DNA of 64,000 nucleotides from Pseudomonas libanensis (GTDB lineage: Bacteria; Pseudomonadota; Gammaproteobacteria; Pseudomonadales; Pseudomonadaceae), in the NCBI RefSeq assembly GCF_001439685.1, contig NZ_JYLH01000005.1, positions 186,001-250,000 of the forward strand, written 5' to 3'. This document shows, piece after piece, positions 56,284 to 64,000 of this stretch (its first letter is position 1; each line of letters begins with the position of its first letter). The notes beneath the pieces were generated by a model. The model saw only the letters and a list, made by a program, of their open reading frames with translations. It had not been told where the DNA came from and did no database searches. The translations under genes and the position numbers were made by a program.

Positions 56284-56584
56284 TCATCCACAGGGCAGCA
56301 GTGCACTTTGATTGCCCTGGTAGTCGTCGAACAGTTCCACCGGCAGTTGCAGCGGCGAGCGAACGCCAAAGAAGCTGTCGGCCCAAGTGCCTACGAACAG
56401 CTCCCCGTCACCCTGCTGCTGCCAGACGAAGTCGGCGATGTTGAAAACCCGGGCCGGGCTATCCATGGCTTGGTAGCCAGCGGCCAGGCTTTAAAAGAAC
56501 GGCGCGTTGACGCGGGCGTAAGCCAATCCGAGACACGCAAGCACAAGCAGAAGTGTTGATTGGTCTAGATTGGGGCAATGCACA
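56284..56584 (-). pseudogene. Reverse-strand remnant with internal stop
   Basis: One minus-strand frame holds a hydrophobic segment (LDQSTLLLVLACLGLAYARV), an in-frame TAA (56491-56493) and then IADFVWQQQGDGELFVGTWA and DSFFGVRSPLQLPVELFDDY up to a stop at 56284. The two parts read naturally as one small membrane-anchored protein. The 5' end stops at the border of the right rimO-leader repeat and lacks a good start, so it looks truncated by the rearrangement. The family was not recognised. Confidence 0.42.
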
Positions 56585-56589
56585 GGTCG

Positions 56590-56800
56590 AGCGCAGCACT
56601 CGTCGCATTTCCCCGCATAAAGCTGGTCAAGTGCGTTGCCCGTCGCTAGAATTGCGCACTTTTTGATCAGAGGCGCACCAAGCGCCCATCCGTTGCTTTG
56701 TCGTGCACGACCGGCAGCGTCATTCAATACCGAGGTTAGACATGTCAACCACCATCGCAAAAGCCAACCCCAAGGTTGGCTTTGTTTCCCTGGGTTGCCC
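56590..56800. repeat. Direct repeat, right (functional) copy of the rimO leader
   Basis: Covers the rimO promoter region, GAGG ribosome site, start codon and first 20 codons. It matches 55041-55227 apart from 3 substitutions and the 24 bp missing from the left copy. It marks the rimO-side border of the insertion. Confidence 0.92.
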
Positions 56801-58082
56801 GAAGGCCCTGGTCGACTCCGAGCGCATCCTCACGCAATTGCGGATGGAAGGCTATGACGTCGTGTCCACTTACCAGGACGCCGACGTGGTGGTGGTCAAC
56901 ACCTGCGGCTTCATCGACTCGGCCAAAGCCGAGTCGTTGGAGGTGATTGGCGAAGCCATCAAGGAAAATGGCAAGGTCATCGTGACCGGCTGCATGGGTG
57001 TGGAAGAAGGCAATATCCGCAACGTGCACCCAAGCGTGCTGGCCGTGACCGGCCCGCAGCAGTACGAGCAGGTGGTCAACGCCGTGCACGACGTGGTGCC
57101 ACCACGCCAGGACCACAACCCGTTGATCGACCTGGTGCCGCCCCAAGGCATCAAGCTGACCCCGCGCCACTACGCATACCTGAAGATTTCCGAAGGCTGC
57201 AACCACAGCTGCAGCTTCTGCATCATTCCGTCGATGCGCGGCAAACTGGTGAGTCGCCCGGTCGGTGACGTGCTCGACGAGGCCCAGCGCCTGGTCAAGT
57301 CCGGCGTCAAGGAGCTGCTGGTGATCTCCCAGGACACCAGCGCCTACGGCGTCGACGTGAAATACCGCACCGGCTTCTGGAACGGCGCGCCGGTGAAAAC
57401 CCGTATGACCGAACTCTGCGAAGCCTTGAGCAGCCTGGGTGTGTGGGTGCGCCTGCACTACGTTTACCCGTACCCGCACGTGGACGAGCTGATCCCGTTG
57501 ATGGCCGCCGGCAAGATCCTGCCGTACCTGGACATTCCGTTCCAGCACGCCAGCCCTAAAGTACTCAAGGCCATGAAACGCCCGGCCTTCGAAGACAAGA
57601 CCCTGGCGCGGATCAAGAACTGGCGCGAGATCTGCCCGGAACTGATCATCCGTTCCACCTTCATCGTCGGCTTCCCCGGCGAAACCGAAGAAGACTTCCA
57701 GTACCTGCTCGACTGGCTGACCGAAGCGCAACTGGACCGCGTTGGCTGCTTCCAGTACTCGCCGGTGGAAGGCGCTCCGGCCAACCTGCTGGACCTGGCC
57801 GTGGTGCCGGACGACGTCAAGCAGGACCGTTGGGAGCGTTTCATGGCACACCAGCAGGCGATCAGTTCGGCACGCCTGCAACTGCGCATCGGCAAGGAAA
57901 TCGAAGTGTTGATCGATGAAGTCGACGAGCAAGGCGCGGTTGGCCGCTGCTTCTTCGATGCCCCGGAAATCGACGGCAACGTATTTATCGACGATGCCAG
58001 CGGCTTGAAGCCCGGCGACAAGGTCTGGTGCACCGTGACCGATGCCGACGAGTACGACTTGTGGGCTGAAAAACGCGACTGA
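56742..58082 (+). CDS. rimO: Ribosomal protein uS12 methylthiotransferase RimO
   Basis: A 446-residue radical-SAM methylthiotransferase that modifies Asp89 of ribosomal protein S12. The N-terminal MTTase domain ([38 protein letters not shown]) supplies three cysteines for one Fe-S cluster. [19 protein letters not shown] is the radical-SAM CxxxCxxC. A TRAM domain ends the protein. GAGG 6 nt before the ATG at 56742 supports this start; an ATG further upstream (56703) lies in the leader and is rejected. Confidence 0.97.
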   Translation: MSTTIAKANPKVGFVSLGCPKALVDSERILTQLRMEGYDVVSTYQDADVVVVNTCGFIDSAKAESLEVIGEAIKENGKVIVTGCMGVEEGNIRNVHPSVLAVTGPQQYEQVVNAVHDVVPPRQDHNPLIDLVPPQGIKLTPRHYAYLKISEGCNHSCSFCIIPSMRGKLVSRPVGDVLDEAQRLVKSGVKELLVISQDTSAYGVDVKYRTGFWNGAPVKTRMTELCEALSSLGVWVRLHYVYPYPHVDELIPLMAAGKILPYLDIPFQHASPKVLKAMKRPAFEDKTLARIKNWREICPELIIRSTFIVGFPGETEEDFQYLLDWLTEAQLDRVGCFQYSPVEGAPANLLDLAVVPDDVKQDRWERFMAHQQAISSARLQLRIGKEIEVLIDEVDEQGAVGRCFFDAPEIDGNVFIDDASGLKPGDKVWCTVTDADEYDLWAEKRD

Positions 58083-58101
58083 TAGCATTTGCGTAATTGA
58101 T

Positions 58102-58126
58102 CGTTCCCAGGCTCTGCGTGGGAACG
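58102..58126 (+). repeat. GTTCCCA hairpin after rimO
   Basis: CGTTCCCA / TGGGAACG; same dispersed hairpin family as at 20.6 and 50.7 kb. Confidence 0.6.
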
Positions 58127-58182
58127 CCTCAGCGTCCCGCCAGCCGGCGCCGACAATGAGGATCAAGAGGTAATATTTTTGA

Positions 58183-58216
58183 AAAAGCCCTGCCTCTGAC
58201 AAGATGCGGGGCTTTT
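58183..58216 (+). terminator. Rho-independent terminator after rimO
   Basis: AAAAGCCCTGC / GCGGGGCTTTT pairs with one G-T, 12-nt loop, T-run at the end. Confidence 0.8.
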
Positions 58217-58268
58217 GTCGGGCTATCGTTTTGCCCATCAACGCCAATTACGGCAAGGGGCAGCGGGC

Positions 58269-58742
58269 ATGCGGCAGCATTCGGTTATCCACACACCTAA
58301 AAACAGCGACTACGAACGCCTGACGCAAATCTGGGAAGATTCGGTACGCGCCACCCATGACTTCCTGCCAGGCAGCTATATCGACTTGCTGAAAAACCTG
58401 GTGCTGACCCGCTACCTGGATGCGGTGATGCTGATCTGCACCAAGGACTCACGCCAACGTATCACCGGGTTCGCCGGGGTGGCGGCGGGCAAGGTAGAGA
58501 TGCTGTTTATCGACCCGCAATACCGTGGCCAGGGCCTGGGCCGGCAGTTACTGGCCTATGCGATCGAACATATGAATGCCGAGGAGCTGGACGTCAACGA
58601 ACAGAACCCCCTGGCCCTGGGCTTTTACTTAAAACAAGGCTTCGAGGTGATCGGACGCACGGAGCATGACGGCCTTGGCCAGCCCTACCCGTTGCTGCAT
58701 ATGCGTTTGCGCCAGGCGCGACAACAGACGCGCCAGGGCTAA
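58269..58742 (+). CDS. GNAT-family N-acetyltransferase (YjaB-like)
   Basis: A 157-residue GNAT enzyme. YERLTQIWEDSVRATHDFLP is typical of the YjaB group, MLFIDPQYRGQGLGRQLLAY is motif A (RGQGLG) and ALGFYLKQGFEVIGRTEHDG is motif B. Substrate unknown. The ATG at 58269 is preferred over an upstream start in the terminator region; AAGGGG lies upstream. It stands alone between rimO and the pseudouridine synthase-like gene. Confidence 0.88.
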   Translation: MRQHSVIHTPKNSDYERLTQIWEDSVRATHDFLPGSYIDLLKNLVLTRYLDAVMLICTKDSRQRITGFAGVAAGKVEMLFIDPQYRGQGLGRQLLAYAIEHMNAEELDVNEQNPLALGFYLKQGFEVIGRTEHDGLGQPYPLLHMRLRQARQQTRQG

Positions 58743-58813
58743 ATGAAATGGGCTCGGGATTAACCGGCGCCAGGCAGGTACAATAGCCGCCCCCTTTTGC
58801 TACGGCCCTTGTC

Positions 58814-59524
58814 ATGACTGACCCCATACGCCTCTCCAAACGTCTTATCGAACTGGTCGGCTGCTCCCGTCGGGAGGCTGAGCTGTTTATCGAAGGCGGC
58901 TGGGTCTCGGTGGACGGCGAAGTGATCGACGAGCCGCAGTTCAAGGTCACGACCGAGAAAGTCGAGCTGGATCCGGAAGCTAAAGCCACCGCGCCAGAGC
59001 CGGTCACCATCCTGTTGCATGCACCGGCGGGCATGGATGCTGAAACCGCCATGGCCTTGATCAGCGCCGAGACCCTGTCCGAAGAACACCGCTTCAGCAA
59101 GCGCCCGCTCAAGGGGCATTTCCTGCGCCTGACCGCCAGCGCCGACCTGCAAGCCAAGGCCAGCGGCCTGCTGGTGTTCACCCAGGACTGGAAGATTCTG
59201 CGCAAGTTGACTGCCGATGCCGCCAAGATCGAGCAAGAGTACGTGGTAGAGGTCGAAGGCGACATGGTTGCCCACGGCCTCAACCGCCTGAACCATGGAC
59301 TGACCTACAAAGGCAAAGAGCTGCCGGCCGTCAAAGCCAGCTGGCAGAACGAAAACCGCCTGCGCTTTGCGATGAAAAACCCGCAACCCGGCGTGATCGC
59401 GCTGTTCTGCGAAGCGGTTGGCCTGAAAGTCATCGCCATCCGCCGTATCCGCATCGGCGGCGTGTCCATCGGCAAGGTGCCAGTTGGCCAATGGCGCTAC
59501 TTGTCCGGCAAAGAGAAGTTCTAA
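58814..59524 (+). CDS. RluF-like pseudouridine synthase homologue lacking the catalytic Asp
   Basis: A 236-residue protein with an N-terminal S4 RNA-binding domain (RLSKRLIELVGCSRREAELF, GWVSVDG) and an RsuA/RluF-type synthase domain. At the position of the invariant GRLDxxxxGL the sequence is ADLQAKASGLLVF, so the catalytic Asp is replaced by Gln113 and the Arg by Asp. The C-terminal KVIAIRRIRIGGVSIGKVPV is well kept. It therefore probably binds RNA without making pseudouridine. It lies in a plus-strand run with yehS and trmO. Confidence 0.85.
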   Translation: MTDPIRLSKRLIELVGCSRREAELFIEGGWVSVDGEVIDEPQFKVTTEKVELDPEAKATAPEPVTILLHAPAGMDAETAMALISAETLSEEHRFSKRPLKGHFLRLTASADLQAKASGLLVFTQDWKILRKLTADAAKIEQEYVVEVEGDMVAHGLNRLNHGLTYKGKELPAVKASWQNENRLRFAMKNPQPGVIALFCEAVGLKVIAIRRIRIGGVSIGKVPVGQWRYLSGKEKF

Positions 59525-59541
59525 GTCGTTCCCCCTTTCCC

Positions 59542-59565
59542 GACACCGCCCGATTGGGCGGTGTC
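59542..59565 (+). terminator. Hairpin between rluF-like gene and yehS
   Basis: GACACCGCCC / GGGCGGTGTC perfect 10-bp stem with GATT loop and no T-tract; attenuation or mRNA protection is possible. Confidence 0.6.
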
Positions 59566-59592
59566 CACCGTTGAAAACCAGGATTGCCCACC

Positions 59593-60054
59593 ATGATTCA
59601 CAACGACGTACTGCGCAGCGTGCGCTACATGCTCGACATCAGCGACAACAAGATGGTCGAGATCATCAAGCTCGGCGGCATGGACGTGACCAAGGAAGAC
59701 CTGCTGACCTACCTCAAGAAAGATGAGGAAGAAGGCTTTGTGTTCTGCCCGGATGAGGTCATGGCCCACTTCCTCGATGGCATGGTGATCTTCAAGCGCG
59801 GCAAGGACGAAAGCCGTCCGCCGCAGCCGATTGAAACCCCGGTGACCAACAACATTATCCTTAAAAAGCTGCGCGTGGCCTTCGAGCTGAAAGAAGACGA
59901 CATGCATGCGATCCTCAAGGCAGCCGAATTTCCGGTGTCCAAGCCTGAACTGAGCGCGCTGTTTCGCAAGTTCGGTCACACCAACTACCGCCCGTGCGGC
60001 GACCAGTTGCTGCGTAATTTCCTCAAGGGCCTGACCCTGCGGGTTCGCGCTTAA
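59593..60054 (+). CDS. yehS: DUF1456 family protein YehS
   Basis: A 153-residue DUF1456 protein made of two similar halves. IHNDVLRSVRYMLDISDNKM with FCPDEVMAHFLDGMVIFKRG is repeated as TNNIILKKLRVAFELKEDDM with RPCGDQLLRNFLKGLTLRVR. The fold is helical; the function is unknown. The ATG at 59593 is chosen at the family start, with only a weak AGGA upstream. trmO follows 3 bp later, so they are cotranscribed. Confidence 0.9.
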   Translation: MIHNDVLRSVRYMLDISDNKMVEIIKLGGMDVTKEDLLTYLKKDEEEGFVFCPDEVMAHFLDGMVIFKRGKDESRPPQPIETPVTNNIILKKLRVAFELKEDDMHAILKAAEFPVSKPELSALFRKFGHTNYRPCGDQLLRNFLKGLTLRVRA

Positions 60055-60057
60055 GCC

Positions 60058-60753
60058 ATGAGTTACCAGGTCTCGCCCGTCGGCTTCGTACGCTCCTGCT
60101 TCAAGGAGAAGTTCGCCATCCCGCGCCAACCGCAACTGGCGCCGGCCGCCCGCGGCGTGCTGGAGTTGGTGGCGCCGTTCGACCAGGGTGAGGCGGTGCA
60201 GGGGCTGGAGCAGGTCAGCCATGTGTGGTTGCTGTTTCTGTTTCACCAGGCTCTGGAAGATAAACCCCGATTGAAAGTGCGCCCGCCACGTTTGGGTGGC
60301 AATACGTCCATGGGCGTGTTTGCCACCCGTGCGACCCATCGCCCCAATGGCATCGGCCAGTCGGTGGTGAAACTGGACAAGGTGGAGCCGGGGCGACTGT
60401 GGATTTCCGGCATTGACTTGCTCGATGGCACGCCGGTGCTGGATATCAAGCCGTATGTCCCTTATGCCGATATCGTTGATGCGGCCACCAACGCCATCGC
60501 CAGCGATGCGCCCCCGCTGATCGGCGTGCAATGGCTCAAGGCTGCACTGCAACAGGCGCAAGGCCACGCCCAGCGCCTTGGTGAACCGTTGGTGGAGCTG
60601 ATTGAACAGTGTCTGGCACAGGATCCGCGGCCGGCGTATCAGGTTCCTACGTCCGAACGGGAATACGGTGTGCGGTTCTGGGATGTGGATGTGCGCTGGC
60701 ACTACCCGGAGCCGGGGATGATTTGTGTACTGGAAGTGGTTCCCGCCGGATAA
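60058..60753 (+). CDS. trmO: tRNA (N6-threonylcarbamoyladenosine37-N6)-methyltransferase TrmO
   Basis: A 231-residue SAM-dependent enzyme that methylates t6A37 of tRNA-Thr. VSPVGFVRSCFKEKFAIPRQ, LEQVSHVWLLFLFHQ, GVFATRATHRPNGIGQSVVK and the C-terminal YGVRFWDVDVRWHY are the TsaA/TrmO signatures. It acts on t6A made with TsaB, and so competes or cooperates with TcdA, also encoded here. It starts 3 bp after yehS. Confidence 0.93.
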   Translation: MSYQVSPVGFVRSCFKEKFAIPRQPQLAPAARGVLELVAPFDQGEAVQGLEQVSHVWLLFLFHQALEDKPRLKVRPPRLGGNTSMGVFATRATHRPNGIGQSVVKLDKVEPGRLWISGIDLLDGTPVLDIKPYVPYADIVDAATNAIASDAPPLIGVQWLKAALQQAQGHAQRLGEPLVELIEQCLAQDPRPAYQVPTSEREYGVRFWDVDVRWHYPEPGMICVLEVVPAG

Positions 60754-60766
60754 ATCGGAGACTGAA

Positions 60767-60856
60767 TGTGGGAGGGGGCTTGCTCCCGATAGCAGTGGGT
60801 CAGTCACCAGATGCAGTGACTGACACTCCGCCATCGGGGGCAAGCCCCCTCCCACA
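60767..60856. repeat. REPIN, G-rich subgroup
   Basis: Paired REP units TGTGGGAGGGGGCTTGCTCC and GGGGGCAAGCCCCCTCCCAC with inner pairing (GTCAGTCAC / GTGACTGAC), between convergent trmO and fpr. The REP sequence differs from that of the other three REPINs, so two REP subfamilies coexist. Confidence 0.92.
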
Positions 60857-60882
60857 TTTTGGATCTGCTTACCGACGCTGTA

Positions 60883-61662
60883 TTACTTCTCGACGAACGC
60901 ACGCTCGATCAAGTAATCACCCGGCTCACGCATCCGAGGCGAAACCTTCAGACCGAAGCTGTTCAACACTTCGCTGGTCTCGTCCAACATGCTTGGGCTG
61001 CCGCACAGCATGGCGCGGTCGTCCTCGGGGTTGATCGGCGGCAGGCCGATGTCGCTGAACAGTTTGCCGCTGCGCATCAGATCGGTCAGGCGGCCTTCGT
61101 TTTCGAACGGCTCGCGGGTCACGGTCGGGTAGTAGATCAACTTTTCACGCAGGGCCTCGCCGAAGAATTCGTTCTGCGGCAGGTGCTCGGTGATGAATTC
61201 GCGGTAGGCGACTTCGTTGACGTAACGCACGCCGTGGCACAGGATCACTTTTTCGAAACGCTCGTAGGTTTCCGGGTCCTGGATCACGCTCATGAAGGGC
61301 GCGAGGCCAGTACCGGTGCTGAGCAGGTACAGGTGCTTGCCCGGCTTCAAATCGTCAAGCACCAGGGTGCCTGTCGGTTTTTTGCTGATGATGATCTCGT
61401 CGCCTTCCTTCAAGTGCTGCAATTGGGAAGTCAGCGGGCCATCGGGCACCTTGATGCTGAAGAACTCCAGATGCTCTTCCCAGTTCGGGCTGGCAATCGA
61501 GTAAGCACGCATGAGCGGGCGGCCGTTGGGCTGTTGCAGGCCGATCATCACGAACTGACCGTTCTCGAAGCGCAAGCCCGGATCGCGGGTGCACTTGAAG
61601 CTGAACAGAGTGTCGTTCCAGTGATGAACACTGAGGACACGCTCGTGGTTCATGTTGCTCAT
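60883..61662 (-). CDS. fpr: Ferredoxin-NADP+ reductase Fpr
   Basis: A 259-residue FAD enzyme that exchanges electrons between NADPH and ferredoxin or flavodoxin, supporting Fe-S repair and oxidative-stress defence. RAYSIASPNWEEHLEFFSIK is the FAD-binding RxYS motif, LYLLSTGTGLAPFMSVIQDP the NADP site, and the C-terminus is short (RAFVEK), as in bacterial class I FNRs. AGGAG upstream supports the ATG at 61662; 61653 is an alternative. The divergent LysR gene is finR, its known activator in P. putida. Confidence 0.94.
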   Translation of the reverse strand: MSNMNHERVLSVHHWNDTLFSFKCTRDPGLRFENGQFVMIGLQQPNGRPLMRAYSIASPNWEEHLEFFSIKVPDGPLTSQLQHLKEGDEIIISKKPTGTLVLDDLKPGKHLYLLSTGTGLAPFMSVIQDPETYERFEKVILCHGVRYVNEVAYREFITEHLPQNEFFGEALREKLIYYPTVTREPFENEGRLTDLMRSGKLFSDIGLPPINPEDDRAMLCGSPSMLDETSEVLNSFGLKVSPRMREPGDYLIERAFVEK

Positions 61663-61787
61663 GTACGGGGGACTCCTGGAAATGGGTCTGCGCCAAAGAT
61701 ACAGATGCGCAATTGCACAGTATTCTAATGGCGGCGACAATATCTGTTAACTGGATTATTAAGATAAGGGTTATCGGTTATATCGAT
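61663..61787. promoter_or_regulatory. fpr/finR divergent control region
   Basis: A 125-bp AT-rich spacer between fpr and the LysR gene. TAAGGGTTATCGGTTATA at 61763-61782 includes repeated GGTTAT elements, a plausible LysR-type site. The location suits joint control of both promoters by FinR. Confidence 0.45.
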
Positions 61788-62714
61788 ATGCGATTTACTC
61801 TCCGTCAACTGCAAGTCTTCGTCGCCGTCGCCCAGCAAGAAAGCGTCTCCCGCGCCGCTGGCCTTCTGGCCTTATCTCAATCCGCCGCCAGCACCTCGAT
61901 TACCGAGCTGGAGCGCCAATCCAGCTGCCAATTATTCGACCGCGCCGGTAAACGCCTGAGCCTCAACGCCCTCGGCCATCAGCTGTTGCCCCAGGCTGTG
62001 GCGCTGCTGGACCAGGCCAAGGAAATTGAGGACCTGCTCAACGGCAAGTCCGGCTTCGGTTCCTTGGCGGTTGGCGCCACCCTGACCATCGGCAATTACC
62101 TGGCGACATTGTTGATCGGTAGTTTTATGCAGCAGCATCCCGAGAGCCAAGTGAAGCTGCACGTACAGAACACTGCGCATATCGTGCATCAGGTGGCGCA
62201 CTACGAAATTGACCTGGGTCTAATCGAAGGCGACTGCAGCCACCCGGATATCGAGGTGCAAACCTGGGTGGAGGACGAACTGGTGGTGTTTTGTGCGCCG
62301 CAGCATCACCTGGCCAAGCGTGGCGTGGCAAGCATGGAGGAGTTGACCCATGAAGCCTGGATCTTGCGGGAACAAGGCTCGGGCACGCGCCTGACCTTCG
62401 ACCAGGCCATGCGTCACCACCGCAGCGCGCTGAATATCCGCCTGGAGCTGGAACATACCGAGGCGATCAAACGGGCGGTGGAGTCTGGTTTGGGGATTGG
62501 TTGCATTTCGCGGCTGGCGCTACGAGATGCGTTCCGTCGTGGCAGCCTGGTGCCGGTGGAGACTCCGGACCTGGACCTGGCCCGGCAGTTCTACTTCATC
62601 TGGCATAAGCAGAAGTACCAGACCTCGGCCATGCGCGAGTTCCTGGAGCTGTGCCGCGCCTTCACCGCGGGGGTGCAGCGCAGCGACGAGATCGTACTGC
62701 CGAGTATCGCTTGA
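61788..62714 (+). CDS. finR: LysR-family regulator FinR
   Basis: A 308-residue LysR-type regulator. The helix-turn-helix is RQLQVFVAVAQQESVSRAAG with LSQSAASTSITELERQ, followed by a periplasmic-binding-protein-like effector domain (VGATLTIGNYLATLLIG, DLGLIEGDC). It is divergent from fpr, the arrangement of FinR in P. putida and P. aeruginosa, where it induces fpr under superoxide stress. The ATG at 61788 gives the usual MRFTLRQLQVF start; the longer in-frame start lies in the fpr promoter. Confidence 0.92.
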   Translation: MRFTLRQLQVFVAVAQQESVSRAAGLLALSQSAASTSITELERQSSCQLFDRAGKRLSLNALGHQLLPQAVALLDQAKEIEDLLNGKSGFGSLAVGATLTIGNYLATLLIGSFMQQHPESQVKLHVQNTAHIVHQVAHYEIDLGLIEGDCSHPDIEVQTWVEDELVVFCAPQHHLAKRGVASMEELTHEAWILREQGSGTRLTFDQAMRHHRSALNIRLELEHTEAIKRAVESGLGIGCISRLALRDAFRRGSLVPVETPDLDLARQFYFIWHKQKYQTSAMREFLELCRAFTAGVQRSDEIVLPSIA

Positions 62715-62717
62715 TGC

Positions 62718-63080
62718 TCAGACGAGGATCACCGCCCATACCAAGGTGATCATGGTCAGCGCCACGAATTGCGCGGCGCTGCCCATGTCCTTGGCGTTTT
62801 TGGACAAGGGATGGCGGTCCAGGGAAATGCGGTCAATGGCTGCTTCTACCGCAGAGTTGAGCAATTCGACAATCAACGCCAGCAGGCACACCGCAATCAG
62901 CAGCGCCCGCTCAACCCGGCTGACCTGCAGGAAAAAGCTCACTGGGATCAGGATCACGTTCAGCAACACCAACTGACGGAATGCCGCCTCGCCAGTGAAA
63001 GCCGCGCGCAGGCCATCCAGAGAATAGCCCCCTGCATTGAAGATACGTTTGATACCGGTTTGACCCTTGAAAGGCGACAT
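62718..63080 (-). CDS. dgkA: Diacylglycerol kinase
   Basis: A 120-residue inner-membrane enzyme that phosphorylates diacylglycerol to recycle lipid. GLRAAFTGEAAFRQLVLLNV carries the conserved Glu region, and ALIVELLNSAVEAAIDRISL with KNAKDMGSAAQ is the DAGK signature. Three membrane helices are visible. The ATG at 63080 is the family start. It ends 3 bp from convergent finR and lies downstream of erdR, as in P. aeruginosa. Confidence 0.95.
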   Translation of the reverse strand: MSPFKGQTGIKRIFNAGGYSLDGLRAAFTGEAAFRQLVLLNVILIPVSFFLQVSRVERALLIAVCLLALIVELLNSAVEAAIDRISLDRHPLSKNAKDMGSAAQFVALTMITLVWAVILV

Positions 63081-63155
63081 AGATGTAGGCAACTGAACCA
63101 AAGAAGTGGGGAAGCTAGATCACGCAAAGTCAAAAAAGCGTGAAGCGGTTGTAAC

Positions 63156-63806
63156 TTAATGCTGCGAAATTGACTCAAGTTGTTGCAACAGCAGTGCCGC
63201 CTGGGTTCGCGTACGCACCCCCAGCTTGCGGAAAATCGCTGTGACGTGAGCCTTGATGGTCGCTTCCGACACACTCAGCTCGTAGGCAATCTGCTTGTTC
63301 AGCAAACCTTCACAGACCATGGTCAGCACCCGGAACTGCTGGGGCGTAAGACTGGCCAGGCCATCACGGGCGGCCTTGGCTTCCTCGGACACATTGATTT
63401 CTTCAAACGCCTGGGGTGGCCACGACACATCACCGCCCAGTACCGCGCGCACGGCTTTCTGGATATCTTCCATCGCGCTGGACTTGGGAATGAAACCGCT
63501 GGCACCAAACTCCTTGGAGCGTACCACCACGTCGGCTTCTTCCTGGGCCGAGACCATCACCACGGGTATCTGTGGGTATTGCCCGCGCAACAGCACCAGC
63601 CCCGAGAAACCGTAGGCGCCCGGCATATTCAGGTCGAGCAATACCAGGTCCCAGTCGGATTTTTCGGTGAGGCGGGCTTCGAGTTCGGCGATGCTGGCCA
63701 CTTCGACCAGGCGTACATCAGGACCAAGGCCCAGGGTTACCGCCTGATGCAGTGCGCTGCGAAACAGCGGGTGGTCATCGGCTATCAGGATTTCGTATGT
63801 GGCCAT
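63156..63806 (-). CDS. erdR: LuxR-type response regulator ErdR
   Basis: A 216-residue NarL/LuxR response regulator. The receiver has ILIADDHPLFRSAL, phospho-acceptor Asp in LVLLDLNMPGAYGF and Lys in GFIPKSSAM. The C-terminal helix-turn-helix is LTPQQFRVLTMVCEGLLNKQ then VSEATIKAHVTAIFRKLGV. P. aeruginosa ErdR, also next to dgkA, controls ethanol and acetate/propionate use. The partner kinase is not in the window. Confidence 0.93.
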   Translation of the reverse strand: MATYEILIADDHPLFRSALHQAVTLGLGPDVRLVEVASIAELEARLTEKSDWDLVLLDLNMPGAYGFSGLVLLRGQYPQIPVVMVSAQEEADVVVRSKEFGASGFIPKSSAMEDIQKAVRAVLGGDVSWPPQAFEEINVSEEAKAARDGLASLTPQQFRVLTMVCEGLLNKQIAYELSVSEATIKAHVTAIFRKLGVRTRTQAALLLQQLESISQH

Positions 63807-64000
63807 TGGTTAAATGATCCTGTTTTTTATGGGAGCCCTGATGGGTTCAGGGTTCACCAATACACGAGGCGACGGCCAGGCAGCCATCGCCACAGGGCTC
63901 GCCCAACGCCAAAAGCACATGAAACGACGTCGAGCATTCACGGTTGCGCCCCAATCGGCGCCCAGCATGCCCAGCGCAGCCTGGAGGGTCAAGCACTACG
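63807..64000. other. Window end without a confident gene
   Basis: The last 194 bp have open frames on both strands (a TTG-started 60-codon minus frame at 63810-63992; a plus frame from an ATG at 63831), but neither has a ribosome site or recognisable product. It probably contains the erdR promoter. Confidence 0.4.

Noticed and set aside
63810..63992. 60-codon minus-strand frame upstream of erdR
   Set aside because: TTG start without ribosome site and no recognisable product; left as unassigned sequence.

Overview
The window is chromosomal DNA of a Pseudomonas of the P. fluorescens group. This rests on high GC and Pseudomonas codon use, on gene order that matches blocks known from P. aeruginosa (yffB-dapD-csdA; ndvB-dapE-rlmA; plsB-mexJKL-rsmJ-tsaB-adk-ppc-lptF-lysS-prfB-wspRFEDCBA; fpr/finR; dgkA-erdR), on a 333-residue WspR, and on P. 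fluorescens-type REP/REPIN repeats between genes. No rRNA, tRNA, CRISPR array or intact transposase was seen.

Layout. 1-4.3 kb: the end of a Na+/H+ antiporter, an ArsC-like protein, dapD, and a CsdA/CsdE sulfur-transfer pair facing tcdA. 5.4-10.9 kb: NdvB (GH17 plus GT2 glucan synthase), dapE, rlmA, a small conserved protein and a cold-shock protein. 11-14.8 kb: plsB with two exported proteins. 14.8-15.7 kb: a small accessory patch. 15.7-20.6 kb: the MexJK efflux system with its divergent repressor MexL. 20.7-30 kb: housekeeping (rsmJ, tsaB, adk, ppc) and conserved unknowns. 30.2-31.5 kb: two envelope lipoproteins (DUF4398, OmpA/LptF). 31.5-32.3 kb: a second small accessory patch. 32.4-39 kb: a hydrolase, a DUF1704 protein, a TetR regulator, lysS and prfB (with its programmed frameshift). 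39.3-47.7 kb: the complete wspABCDEFR chemosensory operon controlling cyclic-di-GMP. 48-54.9 kb: OpgD, a GNAT, an old yellow enzyme and Kup. 55-56.8 kb: a toxin-antitoxin-like insertion between two copies of the rimO leader. 56.7-64 kb: rimO, a degenerate pseudouridine synthase, yehS, trmO, fpr/finR, dgkA and erdR.

Main discovery. Three short genes in the two accessory patches each follow a perfect hrp box (GGAACC-N15-CCACNNA), the promoter of the type III secretion sigma factor HrpL. One encodes a 119-residue, cysteine-free, Gly/Gln-rich acidic protein that looks like a harpin. Two are small unknowns, and a neighbouring gene has a degenerate box and a similar N-terminus. No secretion apparatus is in the window, so these look like dispersed members of a type III regulon, possibly new secreted helpers or effectors.

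Second discovery. About 1.36 kb holding a putative antitoxin, a frameshifted GNAT toxin and a broken reverse-strand frame lies between direct repeats of about 187 bp that copy the rimO promoter and first codons. The distal copy has lost the rimO start codon through a 24-bp deletion.
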